Below, in pieces: positions 9,706 through 20,666 of a DNA stretch of 26,366 nt. Positions within the stretch are counted from its first letter, which is position 1. Each line of letters begins with the position of its first letter. The translations under genes were made by a program, and so were the position numbers. The stretch lies in the NCBI RefSeq assembly GCF_000499385.1, contig NW_013654391.1:1-26366 (forward strand), read 5' to 3'. The notes beneath the pieces are model-generated. The model saw only the letters and a program-made list of their open reading frames with translations. It was not told the DNA's origin and did no database searches. Source of the DNA: Eimeria necatrix. Lineage: Eukaryota; Apicomplexa; Conoidasida; Eucoccidiorida; Eimeriidae.

Positions 9706-11661
9706 ATGTCCCGGGCTTCAGATCCACCGGCCAGCTTCCGTTCACCGCCCACAAGACACAACTTCGGCGGCATTTCGTTCTTGCAGCATACACAACATGG
9801 GGGAACTTTGCACTCGTCTTCCGGAGTATCTCGAAGCCGCCCTCGATTGACGGTCGTCGCCTTTCACAAAGCACGAGTAGTGCTACTTTCTGTGTTAGCA
9901 GCTGTTGCCATCACGCTCGGTTGCTTCCGTGCCTTGTATGGGTGGGCGGGCAACAGACCTGCGCCTCGACAACTGGCAGCTAGCTTCCCTAGGACAAATG
10001 ACGACCCAGAACTATCCGCCATACTCGACATGTGCTTGGACATGGAAGAGGAAAGGGGCAGCTCAACTCAGGTAGGTATGGTTCCGCCCCTTCAAGGGCA
10101 TATCCCTTCCCCTGGAATTCCACCCGCAAGTCGACCCCATCAGCCTCCCCTCCAGAAATGGGATGATGAGCCAGCACGATGGTTGATTAACACAGTGGAG
10201 GTGGCAGAAAGTGGTCTTGCTGTAGAGAGGCTCCAGTATTCATTGACAATTTCCATAAGCGAGCCCTCTGAAGGTGGTTATTCTACCGCAGGGGCACACA
10301 CTCAGTCACATGTTCCTTCATGGGCAGGCAGTTCGGCTTCATCAGATGATGTTGCGCTGAAGTCGTCGGTTGATATTGCCAAAGGTGCACACGCCGGCGG
10401 AGATACAGCCCTTGACAGCTCGAGTCGAGTACTTTATGAAGCCCACTCAACCACAGGGGCACACACTCAGTCAGATGTTCCTTCATGGGCAGGCAGTTGG
10501 GCTTCATCAGTTGACATTGCGCTGAAATCGTCGGTTGATATTGCCAAAGGTGCACACGCCGGCGGAGATACAGCCCTTGACAGCTCGAGTCGAGTATTTT
10601 ATGAAGCCCACTCAAAGGTTGAGGAGCACCCTTTGTCCGAGGCAACTCAGCGTGGCTCGAGTAGTGCGCATCAAGCATTCGGCGATACAGCTTCATCACG
10701 GAAGAGACGCTTTGATGAATCTGATCTGAGCGATCCGCAGAGCCCAGTGGCTCATCAGGAGGGAGTAGAGGAAAAGAAAGCAAAAGAGAATGCGCCAACA
10801 CGGCATGAAGAAGCCCCTGAAGTTATGAATAAATCTTCAGGATTCGGTGGCCCACTGCATGGTATTTCCCCTGGAGAGTTGCTACAATCCGTAGTACTTG
10901 GTAGCTATGAGGGTAGACAAGTTTCGTCTAACCGCCGGTCTTCTGAAGTGAGTGACTCAGGGTCGGAGGAGTCGGAGGAGTTGTTCGCTAAGCATCCTTT
11001 TTACAAGCTTCCGAAGCTGGCACCAGATCTTGAAACGAATATCTTCTGTGAAAAGGCAGCATTTTCCCGGAGCAATTTGAGTGGGCATACGTCGTTGCTT
11101 TTAATGGGCATCCGCTCAATTTTGAAAGCGGAATGGGTCAGCGAGGCGAAAGCAAAGAAACTCGCTTGTGACACTGAACGCGTAGTTTGCAACTTATTTT
11201 ATCTCCAACGTGAGCCTGTGTCGCATTACATCGCCTCTAGAGCTGTTATAACTTTGGGGCAGCGGTTCCTTTTGTTAGATGCGCTTGTCAGCGCCTTGAG
11301 CGTTTTGAGTCCGGTGGTGAATGCATCTGCGTGGTGGTCCAAGCTGGTTACTGTGATCCCATCAGAAGTGCCGTTTAACCCTTCTCATACGACTTTTGAA
11401 AGGACAAGACAGTATGAAGCTCTCTCAAACCGGCTAATCGTAGCAATAGAAAGCTTGAAGAACGGCACTCGACTTGGACCAAGGGAAACTGTCGAGCTGA
11501 AGCGAGATCTTCTTTGCAGGAAAGACTCTCCTCCTTGGTTTAAAAAGCGTAGGTGGGGATATTGGCGAGAAGATGACGAAATGGAGTTGAAGTCTTCCAA
11601 AGAGTCGTCCTGCGGAAAGCCAGCACCTACGCAAGTAAGCGACAGCAGTTGGTCGCAGTGA
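9706..11661 (+). CDS. Coccidian lineage-specific single-pass membrane protein with tandem repeat
   Basis: A 651-residue protein with no intron seen. The start is the first ATG after an in-frame stop at 9577. Residues 1-56 are Ser/Arg-rich, 57-79 form one membrane segment (VVLLSVLAAVAITLGCF), and PELSAILDMCLDMEEE (101-116) is an acidic motif just after it. Residues 120-430 are low-complexity, Ser/Ala/Glu-rich and probably disordered, with two 55-residue repeats (about 194-303) and a basic SRKRRF (331). Residues 429-626 look folded: HPFYKLP, an alpha-helical core, ELKR (597), LLC-x4-SPPWF (602-612) and a closing WGYWREDDE. I recognise this end as typical of a large Eimeria/Cyclospora family of unknown function, from memory and not from a search. 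With no cleavable signal in view, a signal-anchor topology is likely. Function and location in the parasite are unknown. Confidence 0.9.
   Translation: MSRASDPPASFRSPPTRHNFGGISFLQHTQHGGTLHSSSGVSRSRPRLTVVAFHKARVVLLSVLAAVAITLGCFRALYGWAGNRPAPRQLAASFPRTNDDPELSAILDMCLDMEEERGSSTQVGMVPPLQGHIPSPGIPPASRPHQPPLQKWDDEPARWLINTVEVAESGLAVERLQYSLTISISEPSEGGYSTAGAHTQSHVPSWAGSSASSDDVALKSSVDIAKGAHAGGDTALDSSSRVLYEAHSTTGAHTQSDVPSWAGSWASSVDIALKSSVDIAKGAHAGGDTALDSSSRVFYEAHSKVEEHPLSEATQRGSSSAHQAFGDTASSRKRRFDESDLSDPQSPVAHQEGVEEKKAKENAPTRHEEAPEVMNKSSGFGGPLHGISPGELLQSVVLGSYEGRQVSSNRRSSEVSDSGSEESEELFAKHPFYKLPKLAPDLETNIFCEKAAFSRSNLSGHTSLLLMGIRSILKAEWVSEAKAKKLACDTERVVCNLFYLQREPVSHYIASRAVITLGQRFLLLDALVSALSVLSPVVNASAWWSKLVTVIPSEVPFNPSHTTFERTRQYEALSNRLIVAIESLKNGTRLGPRETVELKRDLLCRKDSPPWFKKRRWGYWREDDEMELKSSKESSCGKPAPTQVSDSSWSQ
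10286..10615 (+). repeat. In-frame tandem duplication, 2 x 165 bp (55 residues)
   Basis: Unit 1 (10286-10450) and unit 2 (10451-10615) lie at an exact 165-bp period: GGGGCACACACTC at 10291 and 10456, ATGAAGCCCACTCAA at 10436 and 10601. They are almost identical at the DNA level, with a handful of substitutions, several of them changing the residue (for example H to D after GAHTQS, L to F before YEAHS). Each unit encodes GAHTQS-VPSWAGS, a SSVDIAKGAHAGGD block and a closing YEAHS. Near-identity suggests a recent duplication within the disordered region of the protein. Confidence 0.97.
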
Positions 11662-12221
11662 ATTTGCAGGTGTTGAGAACTGATCCGCCTTACTGAAGGT
11701 TGCCCCAAGAGTAATCAAACTGCGGATGGCGATTAACAGGGAAAATACTGTCCACGCCTTTCGTGGGTGCAAGCGCCTTTCCGTGTTTCGTTTGCACGGC
11801 TAGTGGTTGAAGTGCCTGTTTTTTATTTAAGGGGGGGGGACAGCTTTTGCGCATTTCTGACCCTGATTTCACGGGCAAACTCCATTGGACTACCCGCGAA
11901 TGGATTATTGATTTTTTGGGACTTGCTACAACAGATACTACAGGCGATGCACGGCCACGGGCATCATATCTATGGTGCATTTAAGGAGCGCGCTTGCTCA
12001 TGAGGCATTCATGGTCATCGCAGTTTGCTTGAGTCATTGGCGCGAAGAACCTTCTACTTGTGGGTTTAAATGAAGTAACAGGCTGCCTTCTGTGTCAGTA
12101 TAACTTGTCGAAGGCTGAACACTAGTTTTGTAGCTGCTGTGTGTGGATGAAGTGTATGAGGAATCCAAATACGTTGCTTAACGGCGGACACATCAACAAA
12201 GGTAACAATGTTAGACATTTG
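11662..12221. other. 3' flank of the family gene; no gene seen
   Basis: The stretch holds the presumed 3' untranslated region and spacer. A run of nine G follows TTTTATTTAA at 11831-11839, a place where sequencing length errors are likely. A + frame at 11767-12003 opens with a non-ATG codon and has no recognised domain. Confidence 0.5.
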
Positions 12222-12720
12222 CAGTATCAGGCACAAGTCAACTGTTACGTAAAATCGAGAGGGCAGATTGTGGCCTGCTCGCTGCTTTGAATTCAGCTCC
12301 CCCTGCAGATGCCGGTGCTGGATCAGCAGCTGAGATGGTTGTGCAACGCGAGCAACTTCGCGGTTCTGGAACCGCGCTGAAACCCAGAAAGCTGCGCGGA
12401 ATTTATGCGCAGACGCTAAGCGCAGACTACTTTACTTTATTTCGAAGAAGGTTTCTGTGCTCATTTAGGTTGGCCAATCTCTTCCATGTGGAGATTGAGC
12501 TTGTTTCCCAGGCTTGCTGCGGGTCCAATCCCCACAAAATGCAGTGGACAGTGCACCTATTGCGTTTGTCATTGCCTCTTCCACTGTCACGCTTTATTGG
12601 GATGTACCAGTTGGCTCTGCGTCTCTTTGGCTGAAGGTCTGTGAAGCCTGTTTTTCTGAAGATCTATATGAATGCTGCCCCGAAAGAAAGATATACCGGT
12701 ACTTGAAACCCACGAATTAG
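12222..12720 (+). CDS. Possible exon pair, unrecognised
   Basis: Two + strand frames follow each other. After a CATTTGCAG acceptor at about 12221 an open frame runs through QLLRKIERADCG, an Ala/Gly-rich stretch and REQLRGSGTALKPRKLRGIYAQ. A second frame follows a GTTTCCCAG acceptor at about 12511, through a beta-strand-like region (VTLYWDVPVGSASLWL) and a Cys-rich end (CEACFSEDLYECC), and stops at 12720. The obvious donors between them (AG/GT near 12450 and 12470) are weak and leave phase 2, whereas the second exon needs phase 1. A complete gene therefore cannot be built. No family is recognised; the composition suggests coding but does not prove it. Confidence 0.2.
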
Positions 12721-15700
12721 TGAAGGACAAATCTCAATCAAGCACTTCATGTTGCTCTTAGGTTTTTAGGCGTTGTACGCATGTCGAAGGAGTTAGGTTC
12801 ACATAAGCACAGGCTAGCTTAAACGCACCTCCATGGGGTAAGCGCTGAACGAGCGGTCGCCGCTCGAGACGCAAAACGTTCACAGCGAGCAATAACTTAA
12901 TCTCAAGGTCAGGCCGTATCTGTCGGCCTAGTTTTGACATGTGCGGACCCCGTTCTGGCTTATCCCGTTGCACAGTTCTGATCACCGCCCAACAAGAAAG
13001 GCCCCCAGCGTCGCGCTTTAGCTGTTTATTTTGTTGTTGCTTGTAGTACTGCCCTCATCAAATTTGAAGAAAAAGGAAAAACCTGCCTTCAGCGTGGTCG
13101 ATAGCAAGCAAATTGGGCCTGCGCATACTGTTTTCATGTCGAAATAGCACGTGGGCCATTTTTGGCCGTAGCAGTGCTCCATGACGTAGGGCGCCGGTAG
13201 CGGGTGCAAGCTAGCATGCACCTTTTATTGTGATGGCCCAGACTACACTACATTGGCCAAAAAGAGACATTCTGACTTCTACGACGAAGGATGACTGAGA
13301 TTTCCATGATCTAGCACCAGAGACATGGGTATTGGCCAGACATGGAAACTGAGCTACACTTCCAACAGAAGTTTACTCTGTAGGCCTTGATGCACCAGTC
13401 ACACTGGGAAGTTGACCCCATCCGAATCTCTCACCACAAGCATAGTGAGGGAGGAGCTGATACATTTTACTGGCCTGCCTTGGCGTCCTGGTACTGCCAC
13501 AAGCAGCAGTGCCTGGAAGGCGAAGTGGGTGGCATTCCTCATTTCGTGAGTATCGCAGCTCCGCAACTTGGCCAAGCTGTGGAGAGGCCGCCTACATCGG
13601 TGTATCCTGCCAAACACGGCCTGGCCTCTGGAATAGTCTGTATTTACTGCCTATGTTCGGTGTCTTGAGGGGTAGCGGTCCCCCAGGGTCATTCAATGTC
13701 CCCAGATGCAAGCCCTTGGCTGTTCATTTAACTCTTCCAATGCAGACTCACCTTTCTTAGTGCGTTCTACGCCCAAGGATCGAAGGGTAAATACCGAATC
13801 CTGAATTCGGTGGGGATCTTTTGCAAGGATAATGTAGCAGACTACGAAAGGCGCAGGTTACGGTGCCGGCCAGTGGAAGTGTGCTCCCTGCTCAAAGTCT
13901 GATTACAGGTGGCATTTTCAGGGCTGACTAAAGCATGTTCAGCCTATATATTTGTGGGGTTGTTTACCAGGATGAGCCTTAGGTGGTGCGATTGCTCGTC
14001 TTTCGAGGCACGTGACTGCTGAACAACATAAAACAACGACTTAATCGTCCAATTTAATGGTTGGGCACATTTATCGCGTCCTGTCCACTAGTTTCTCAAA
14101 ATTACCTAGAGGATCACGTGTAACTGAGCACCTTTCGTCCTACATGTCCAACTTATTCTGGGTATATTGATTCGATTTTGACACCAAAGATAGCGCTTTT
14201 CATGAAAAAAGTCCAAATATAAGCATTTTAGCTCCAATTTCTATGGGGCACATCCATCTCTCACAGGACGTTTCCCCGTCTAAGAAAGGTTGTGTTGTAC
14301 AGTCGAGTTCCAGTGTCTTTCGCTGGCAAGGCCCAGGCCTAATTGAGAAGGAGACTGAGCCTGATCGCCACAGGCGTTGCGTGGAAATGCCTTCCAATTA
14401 TCACGCAAATCTATATATTCTGAATTATGTGACAATGAAGGCCATTTCCCGGCCACATTGTGTTCTGGCGCACTACAGCTAGTGCTCCGCAAACAAATGC
14501 TTGCTTCAGATCGTTGTATCTGTCTAGTTGCACTCTTCCATAAGATTCATGCAATCAACACTCCAATGCACAAAGTCCACATATCGTTTACGCACTTTAG
14601 GTCGGCCTAAAGTTCCCTACAGGCACTTAATTAGTGGTTCCGTTAATCCAGAGCTGTGCTAGGGCTAGCAGTTCACGGTTACTTATCGAAAATTATTTTG
14701 TGTGTGCTTAATGACCAGCTTTATAAAACCAGTCAGTTTTTGCTGGCACTTGAGAGCCTCAACACTCTCCTAGCAGGAGTAGTCTGTGTACGTCATGAAA
14801 AACGTACTGAGCTCGCAACGCTGTGACAATTTGTCGTCAATCAACTTTGCTTGCTTCTGTACGCTCCCTGCCTGCCCTAAAGAACTTTCAGCCAGCATCC
14901 TGACGAGTAATTGCGCTCGGTACCTGCCAGTGAGAGAACGCTCTCTAGCATTCTGAGCTGGCCGTCCTGTTTATTTCTTGGAATGCTTGGCTGCTTCATT
15001 TTACCAGAGAAGGCTTCAGTAGGGACGGTCGTTGGGCGCTCCTGCTTCCGCTTGGATCCACCCAGCGTCCGCCAGGAGGAGTGTGGTCCCTAGCGAATTA
15101 TTCCATTTCACTACATTCTTGTGAGCATGTTTGAGTGTACGAGTTTGCTTCTTCACTCTAGGGTACTGTTTAACTCTAAAGTTTAAAGCAAATGGCTGTG
15201 TCTGGAGCATATGCTCCTGTCGCGATCTCACACTTTGTTGTGCCATTCGAATGTAGCCTGCTTTGACTTTCCCAACGCCTTTAAGTGCTCGGGGATAGCG
15301 TTACTCCCGGTGCATCGTGTTCGATATACGTGAGGGAGATCCATAAAACAGATTAAGTAGCCCTACTCCCCTTCCCGCTATGACGCCTCGCTCGACTGAT
15401 GCTGCAGCCCGTGCCGCACGCTGCATGCAATTTTTCGTATGTCGATTCTTGACAATTTTCCTAGCAGCTTAATCTATGGTAGAGTTTAGAACCTAATATG
15501 GAACTATTGCTTAACGGCTACCAGTTACTTCTATGTATGGTGCCTCTGAGGTGCATTGGCCAGGCTGCCTATTTCAGCAGCTGGGGAAACAGAGGAGCTT
15601 GGATTTCGCGGTCCACAATTAGCAATCCCACGGTAAGGGGTCTCCTCCATAATTCATATGTGCGCGCTACTGAAGCATTCATGCAATGCACGCGAAGGAA

Positions 15701-16799
15701 GTACATACTGTTTCTGCTTCTACGTTTTTACTACACCATTTCGTTTGTTTGCAAACAAGTATCATATGCAGTATGCACCAAGCCAGCATGTAGTAGGTAC
15801 AAGAGGACTCTAGGCTCCTAATTTCTTTTTTCTAAACAATAGTTTATGCTGCCGGACGCAAAACATCCGTTTTAAAGAGGCGAAGAAGCACATGGACGCT
15901 AGTAAACCATCTCCTTCATATTGAACAACAGTTCTCCTCCCAAATAAGTTAACAACAGCACATTGTGCACTTCACTATTCCAGAGGAGGAGTTCCCTGCG
16001 CTTAAGCGGCAAAACTTCTCTATCGAGACCTCATAGGAGCTAGCAGGTATGAAGCTGCTGCCATCTACAGATGGCAGCATATCTAGTGGAGTGGCGAGCG
16101 GCTAATGCAAAGAAGGCGACACCCAAAATCCTTACAAAGAGGGCACATTACTGCATCTGCAGCAGCGACGGCAACAAACGCCCCACCATCAACAGACGCC
16201 CCCACATGTAGAAGAAATGTACATATTTCGTCCTCCTTTTCCCCAGCGCTTTTGCAGCCATACAACAGTAAAGTGGTGTGAAGGCATCACATAAACTTTC
16301 TTGGTAATGCTACAGAATTTTGCCGTGTGTTACTCAAAAACGCGGAAGTGCGCGTGCTTCAAAATCGAAGATTCCACTTTTGGCGCTGTTTCGTTTGCTT
16401 TAGATTTCCTGAAGACTATGGACTTCAACAAGCAAAGATATCCCCATGGCTGCCTATTACCTTGCTAGGCTTGCTTTCATGGTGCTTGGGGGTAGACAGC
16501 AGCTTCAGTAGCCGGCTGCTATTGCTTTTACTGATTCTATTGCCTTAAAGCATATTGCCTCAAGAACATCACAACGTAGTGCTGATCCTGGAACGAAATA
16601 GCTATAGTGTTCAGCGACAAACGTGTTGGCCGACTACAGAACCCCAGAAATTTCTTTTCAAAAGCCAAACGACCCCCAAGTACTCGCGGGAGTCCGGAGG
16701 CATGGCTGCGCTTCCTGTCGATGCACAGGAATTCCGAGCTTGAATGAATACGTCTTCTGGAGTGCGAATATGTTTACCAAACTTCTCAAAAATCCAAAC
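12721..16799. other. No proven gene; several short ATG frames
   Basis: Frames at 14243-14482 (+, 79 codons) and 15498-15821 (+, 107 codons, with a hydrophobic start resembling a signal peptide) begin at ATG but have no recognised domain and are within chance length. The pair at 13390-13668 and 13841-13927 is listed separately. No RNA gene, transposon or long repeat was seen. The 3' untranslated region of the protease gene must lie just left of 16800. Confidence 0.45.
13390..13668 (+). CDS. Possible small ORF or exon with a Trp-Cys motif
   Basis: An ATG at 13390, just after a TTTACTCTGTAG acceptor-like site, opens 92 codons. A consensus GTGAGTATCG donor interrupts it at 13545 after the residues GGIPHF. 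Before the donor is W-Y-C-x4-C. Another short open piece, 13841-13927, follows an acceptor-like GTAGCAG and carries W-K-C-x2-C before its stop, so the two might belong to one spliced Cys-containing gene. No domain can be named and the phase between them (0 and 0) is the only direct support. Confidence 0.15.
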   Translation: MHQSHWEVDPIRISHHKHSEGGADTFYWPALASWYCHKQQCLEGEVGGIPHFVSIAAPQLGQAVERPPTSVYPAKHGLASGIVCIYCLCSVS

Positions 16800-19400
16800 T
16801 TATTCGTCCTCTGCCGCAAGTTTTGCTCGTCTCGTTGCACGTTCCGAATTCTGAGAAGACCCTCTTGCCCTGCTGTCCTCTCCATCCAGCTCCTCTAATC
16901 TGCTGGAATTGTTTTCGCCTCCTTTGCTCCTCTCCTTTTTTCCATCCCTCAGAAGAATGGAATCAATGGCAGCGAGACGCTCCAGCAAGGGCGGATGGCT
17001 GTAGTGCCACCAAGAGTACCTGCATATCAATTCCACCCCCCAAAAAGCAAGCTAGCTGCCTGAAGACAATAGGCCCAAAGACGTCCTGCTGTTTCATGCT
17101 TTTTTGTTAGAAATAAAATACGAACGAGAACAGAAATCTTGAAGTGTGCTGATCCCTCCTAGGTGCTCCGTTGAAAACTTACCAGGGATCAGGGTCCAGA
17201 GTGGACTTGTTTTCTGTGTGAACTGTGCACAGGGCCTCCTTCAATTGCTCCCCGTAGTGGAGCCGGCAGGCGAAAGCGTCTGCTTGGAATTCATGTTTGC
17301 GAGATAGCAGAGTAGAAAACACTGACAAAACAGTGTTCACCTGCAAAATACCCCATAATAGAAGAGAAAGCGGTAAAAATAATCTGAAAAATCAGAGAGA
17401 TGTACCTACGGAGGTTGGAATTCGCATCTATTGATGTGCCAACACAAACTGAGATACAAGTGAGACTGAGTCGCAGCCGTCTCTCCCCGTTAATGAAGAC
17501 AGGCAGCATCAAAGCGTACGTACCGGAGCGAGCACATTGGCAAGGAGCATAAGACCAATGATGGGGGACTTGGCATCTGCCCCGTAGCCGAAACACTTGT
17601 AGAGGTGGTCGTTGTTCATTACTTTTCCATAGAGATAAAACGTAACGAATAGATTCATGAACACTAGAAGCAAACGCTGCATGAAGTGATTCATTTGCCA
17701 ATGACCCAACTCGTGGCCTGCGCATGGTCAGCATAGTGTCCTCCATATCGTGGGCGTAAATTGGAATGCAGAGCAAAACGTTTATGCTGGCAACGAATAC
17801 TAAAAAGGAAAACAGCTTGTTGATGGACCTTAAACATAATGTTACCTAAGCAGAAGTGCAACATGGCGTCAGCAGCCTTGACGCCAGCATAAAGTAGTGT
17901 TTTCAACAACGTAATGATGCACCCGTGTGCCCCTGCAAAGTTGACGTGCTCAGGCCTACTTTTAAAGAAGGTCCACCCCAGCTGCGATACTAAAGGCTGC
18001 ACGTGCTTTTGCGCAAATTTCACGATTCACTCAAAAAACTTAATATTGCACAATTAGAATGTCTGAAAGGAGCGCAAGAGCAGCGGCAGCCCGCCTGCAG
18101 TTAGAATGTCTGAAAGGAGCGCAAGAGCAGCGGCAGCCCGCCTGCAGCTCAACCAACAGCAGCACTTACCAAGAATGGCAAGGATTTGGTCATGGGGCAG
18201 GTGCAGCAAGGTATCGAATATGACAATGCGCTTCCACCGCCAAAAACCATAGAAGTACGCGTTGCTATGGCTTGAACGCTTAGACCCATCCATCTCGTAA
18301 ACTTCACAGAGAGGGAAGTTCAGTTGCTCAGCCTAGGGCAATGCAAACGACTCAAAAGCACGAACACACCAGATAAGCAATAAGCAGACTGGACTGAGTC
18401 CTAGCGGCCTGCACGATGCATCGAATATTTTGCAGGGCTGCTCGGTTGGAGTTGCTGGCAAACATCTAGTATGCATCATACGGCAGCCGCCCCTAATTGG
18501 CTGGAACCTTGAGATCCACTTCATGAGTGAGGGCCTTTTAAAGGTGCCTGCAGCTCTTACCAATGCATCAATTTTCGACCGTAGTTCTCTGTCTTCCAAT
18601 ACTTTAAATTTGTTAAAAAGAGGTGCGATGAAATTCGGGTATATTACGATCATTCCGAATGTTGTCAGCACAGAGAAACCCCAAAGCTGAAGCAGCAATT
18701 GAAGGAAAAAGCCTTTAAAACGCAGATGAAACATCCTTCTCGAAGTCGATGCAGGCATCCAACAAAGACGACTAACAGGTATGCCACGAATTCATGCACA
18801 TACACAGAAAAATAATAAGACAGGGTGTATGCTCACCCAGAAATGAAAATTTTCTCCACCCCACTTGATAAGCCAGTTCACAGCGCACAGAATTGGCGCC
18901 CCGATAGCTGCAGTGAGCCCCAGTCCCAGTAGTTTGTCTTTAATGAAGAGTGCTGCGGTCTTTTTGTTGAATCCGTGCTTTTCCTCGACACAGAAATCAC
19001 TGTAAACTTGAAAGGGGGTGGAAATACACTCTGAGACCAACCTCTGTATGCCCATGAAGGCCAGAGGACGAACAAATTCGCCGTCCCCTGCCCAGTGGCC
19101 GGCCAACCGCCAGCAAAAGGGCCCGAAGAAAAAAAGAGTGGACAGCACGGAAAGACCTGATTCGACAAGCGATGATACCATTGACAACTTGATCTTGTCC
19201 GTGTTGTAGGCCGTCACTGATGCATAGCTCTCCTGGGACATTCGCGGATTCAGTAGCGCTGGGGGTTTACTGCTGCTGTTATAGCGCCGCCATTGCCTCA
19301 GGCTCAAGTATTGCTCAAATGCCTCAATCGTAAGTGAGAAACCTACGTACACATGAAGCCACGGCACGTCTGAGAACCAACTGCCCGACAAGAGCCTCAT
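16800..19400 (-). CDS. STE24: CAAX prenyl protease 1, Ste24/FACE-1 type (M48 zinc metalloprotease)
   Basis: The enzyme removes the last three residues of prenylated CAAX proteins at the endoplasmic reticulum membrane. There are six exons (minus strand, in order): 19400-18837, 18686-18561, 18332-18170, 17717-17524, 17340-17183, 17019-16800. All introns are GT-AG (150, 228, 452, 183 and 163 bp; phases 0, 0, 1, 0, 2). The spliced length is exactly 1425 nt, 474 residues, close to human (475) and yeast (453). Key motifs are VEEKHGFNK (138-146), [13 protein letters not shown] in exon 2, [13 protein letters not shown] in exon 3, zinc motif HELGH (286-290, formed across the exon 3/4 junction), HEFQADAF (third ligand Glu366) and [11 protein letters not shown] (407-417). 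Several hydrophobic stretches fit the usual seven-helix barrel. The start ATG aligns with the family N-terminus ([12 protein letters not shown]). The tail after 425 is charged and Ser/Arg-rich, and is lineage-specific. All catalytic residues are intact, so it is probably active. Confidence 0.96.
18054..18147. repeat. Perfect 47-bp tandem duplication in intron 3 of the protease gene
   Basis: Unit 1 is 18054-18100 and unit 2 is 18101-18147; I see no mismatch between them. They lie 23 bases inside intron 3, just after its GTAAGT donor on the minus strand. Read in the sense of the gene, each unit holds a pyrimidine tract ending in TTTCAG, which resembles a splice acceptor, followed by CATTCTAA, which resembles a branch point. 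The duplication does not touch coding sequence. Confidence 0.98.
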
Positions 19401-20666
19401 GGTCAGAAGTTCAATATGCAAACATCCAAGTACACACGCTCAGAAGTGCTTAATTACGTAACGTTATACTAACACAGTGGAAAAATAGTAGATTTCAAGC
19501 AACCCCAGACACGAACACAAACGAAGAAAGAGGACGACAACGCATGCAGCGCTGGGGGACGGCGCTGCTACGCACGAAGCGTGTCCCTCTCAATGTGCTC
19601 TTCGTTTGAATCTTTCCTTTTCAGTCTCGGCTTATGTGCCGAATTTTGAAGGAGCTGAAGCGGGGTTGGGGAGTTGCGAGAGTTAAATTTCAAGACTGAT
19701 CAAGTTTCCCCTGCTGAGTCCGCAACCTTGCCTCCCAGATTTCTGTGAAGTGCATCTGTCTCAATGCGCGCTGTGCCAAAGGTAAAATTAGGCCATCTGG
19801 ACAAGTCGGATCTAGTTTTGGTCCACCGTCAGTGCCGCTGCATCCTACTCATTCAACGATGTTCAGGGCGCATCTATCGGTACATCGGATCCTGGTGCGA
19901 AGAGCCGCCACTAATGCTGTGCAAGGTTGCATTTACCATGCACGTCAACCTTGGCACAAGGCGCATTTTTCTTCTAACGACCCACCTACACCGTGTCCCT
20001 CCGGTCGAGTCTCAGTGGGGCTGAAACTAACCCTTACCTTTTGTTGATTGCCATTAATTTTCCTTTGCCTTTAGTGTTTTCCCGAGCCGCGTATCTCTGT
20101 ATACAAATGTGTACTTGAAAGCAATGGTGGTCTGGCTACAGACGGCTGTGTTTCTTGGCCCTTGCTTCAAACGTACCACCACACGGTGGCTTGTCCACAA
20201 GAACTGGAGAGGGCTACGAGCAGATAAGGGAGTTGCTGAATCCAGACAAATTAATTTTTGAATCACGCGTAGGACAGCTTTTTTAAAAGTGTGGAACCAG
20301 GTGCATGTATGACACAGTGTAGGGAGAGGGTTCACTTTGCAGGCAGACTGGACGTTCGCTGGAGTCTGTACTGAAGAGTGTACACTTGTGCGAAAGAGGA
20401 AATGAAGCGGCAACCGGCAAGTATGCGGCAGGTATGCGCCGCAAGAAAGACAATTCAGGGCTGCTTCATCGTAATGCCTCTGCAGAGGACGGTGACTGGA
20501 ATAACTATTCGCGACGCTTGGATGTCTAGATTATCGAGTTCGTCGCTGTTCATGTTTGTTTGCTAACCGGTGCTGTAGTCTCTGTGGTGAAGGCGCTATG
20601 CAGCAGGGTTATACATGGTTGATTGAAGGGCTGCCGACGGAAGATGCCCTATATACATATAATATA

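Noticed and set aside
10283..10801. 172-codon minus frame opposite the tandem repeat
   Set aside because: It is the shadow of the family gene; its internal repeat only mirrors the + strand duplication.
11385..11772. Minus frames of 107 and 112 codons opposite the gene's 3' end
   Set aside because: Shadows of a well-supported coding region.
15498..15821. 107-codon + frame with a signal-peptide-like start
   Set aside because: Length is within chance, a possible GTAAGG donor interrupts it and no partner exon was found.
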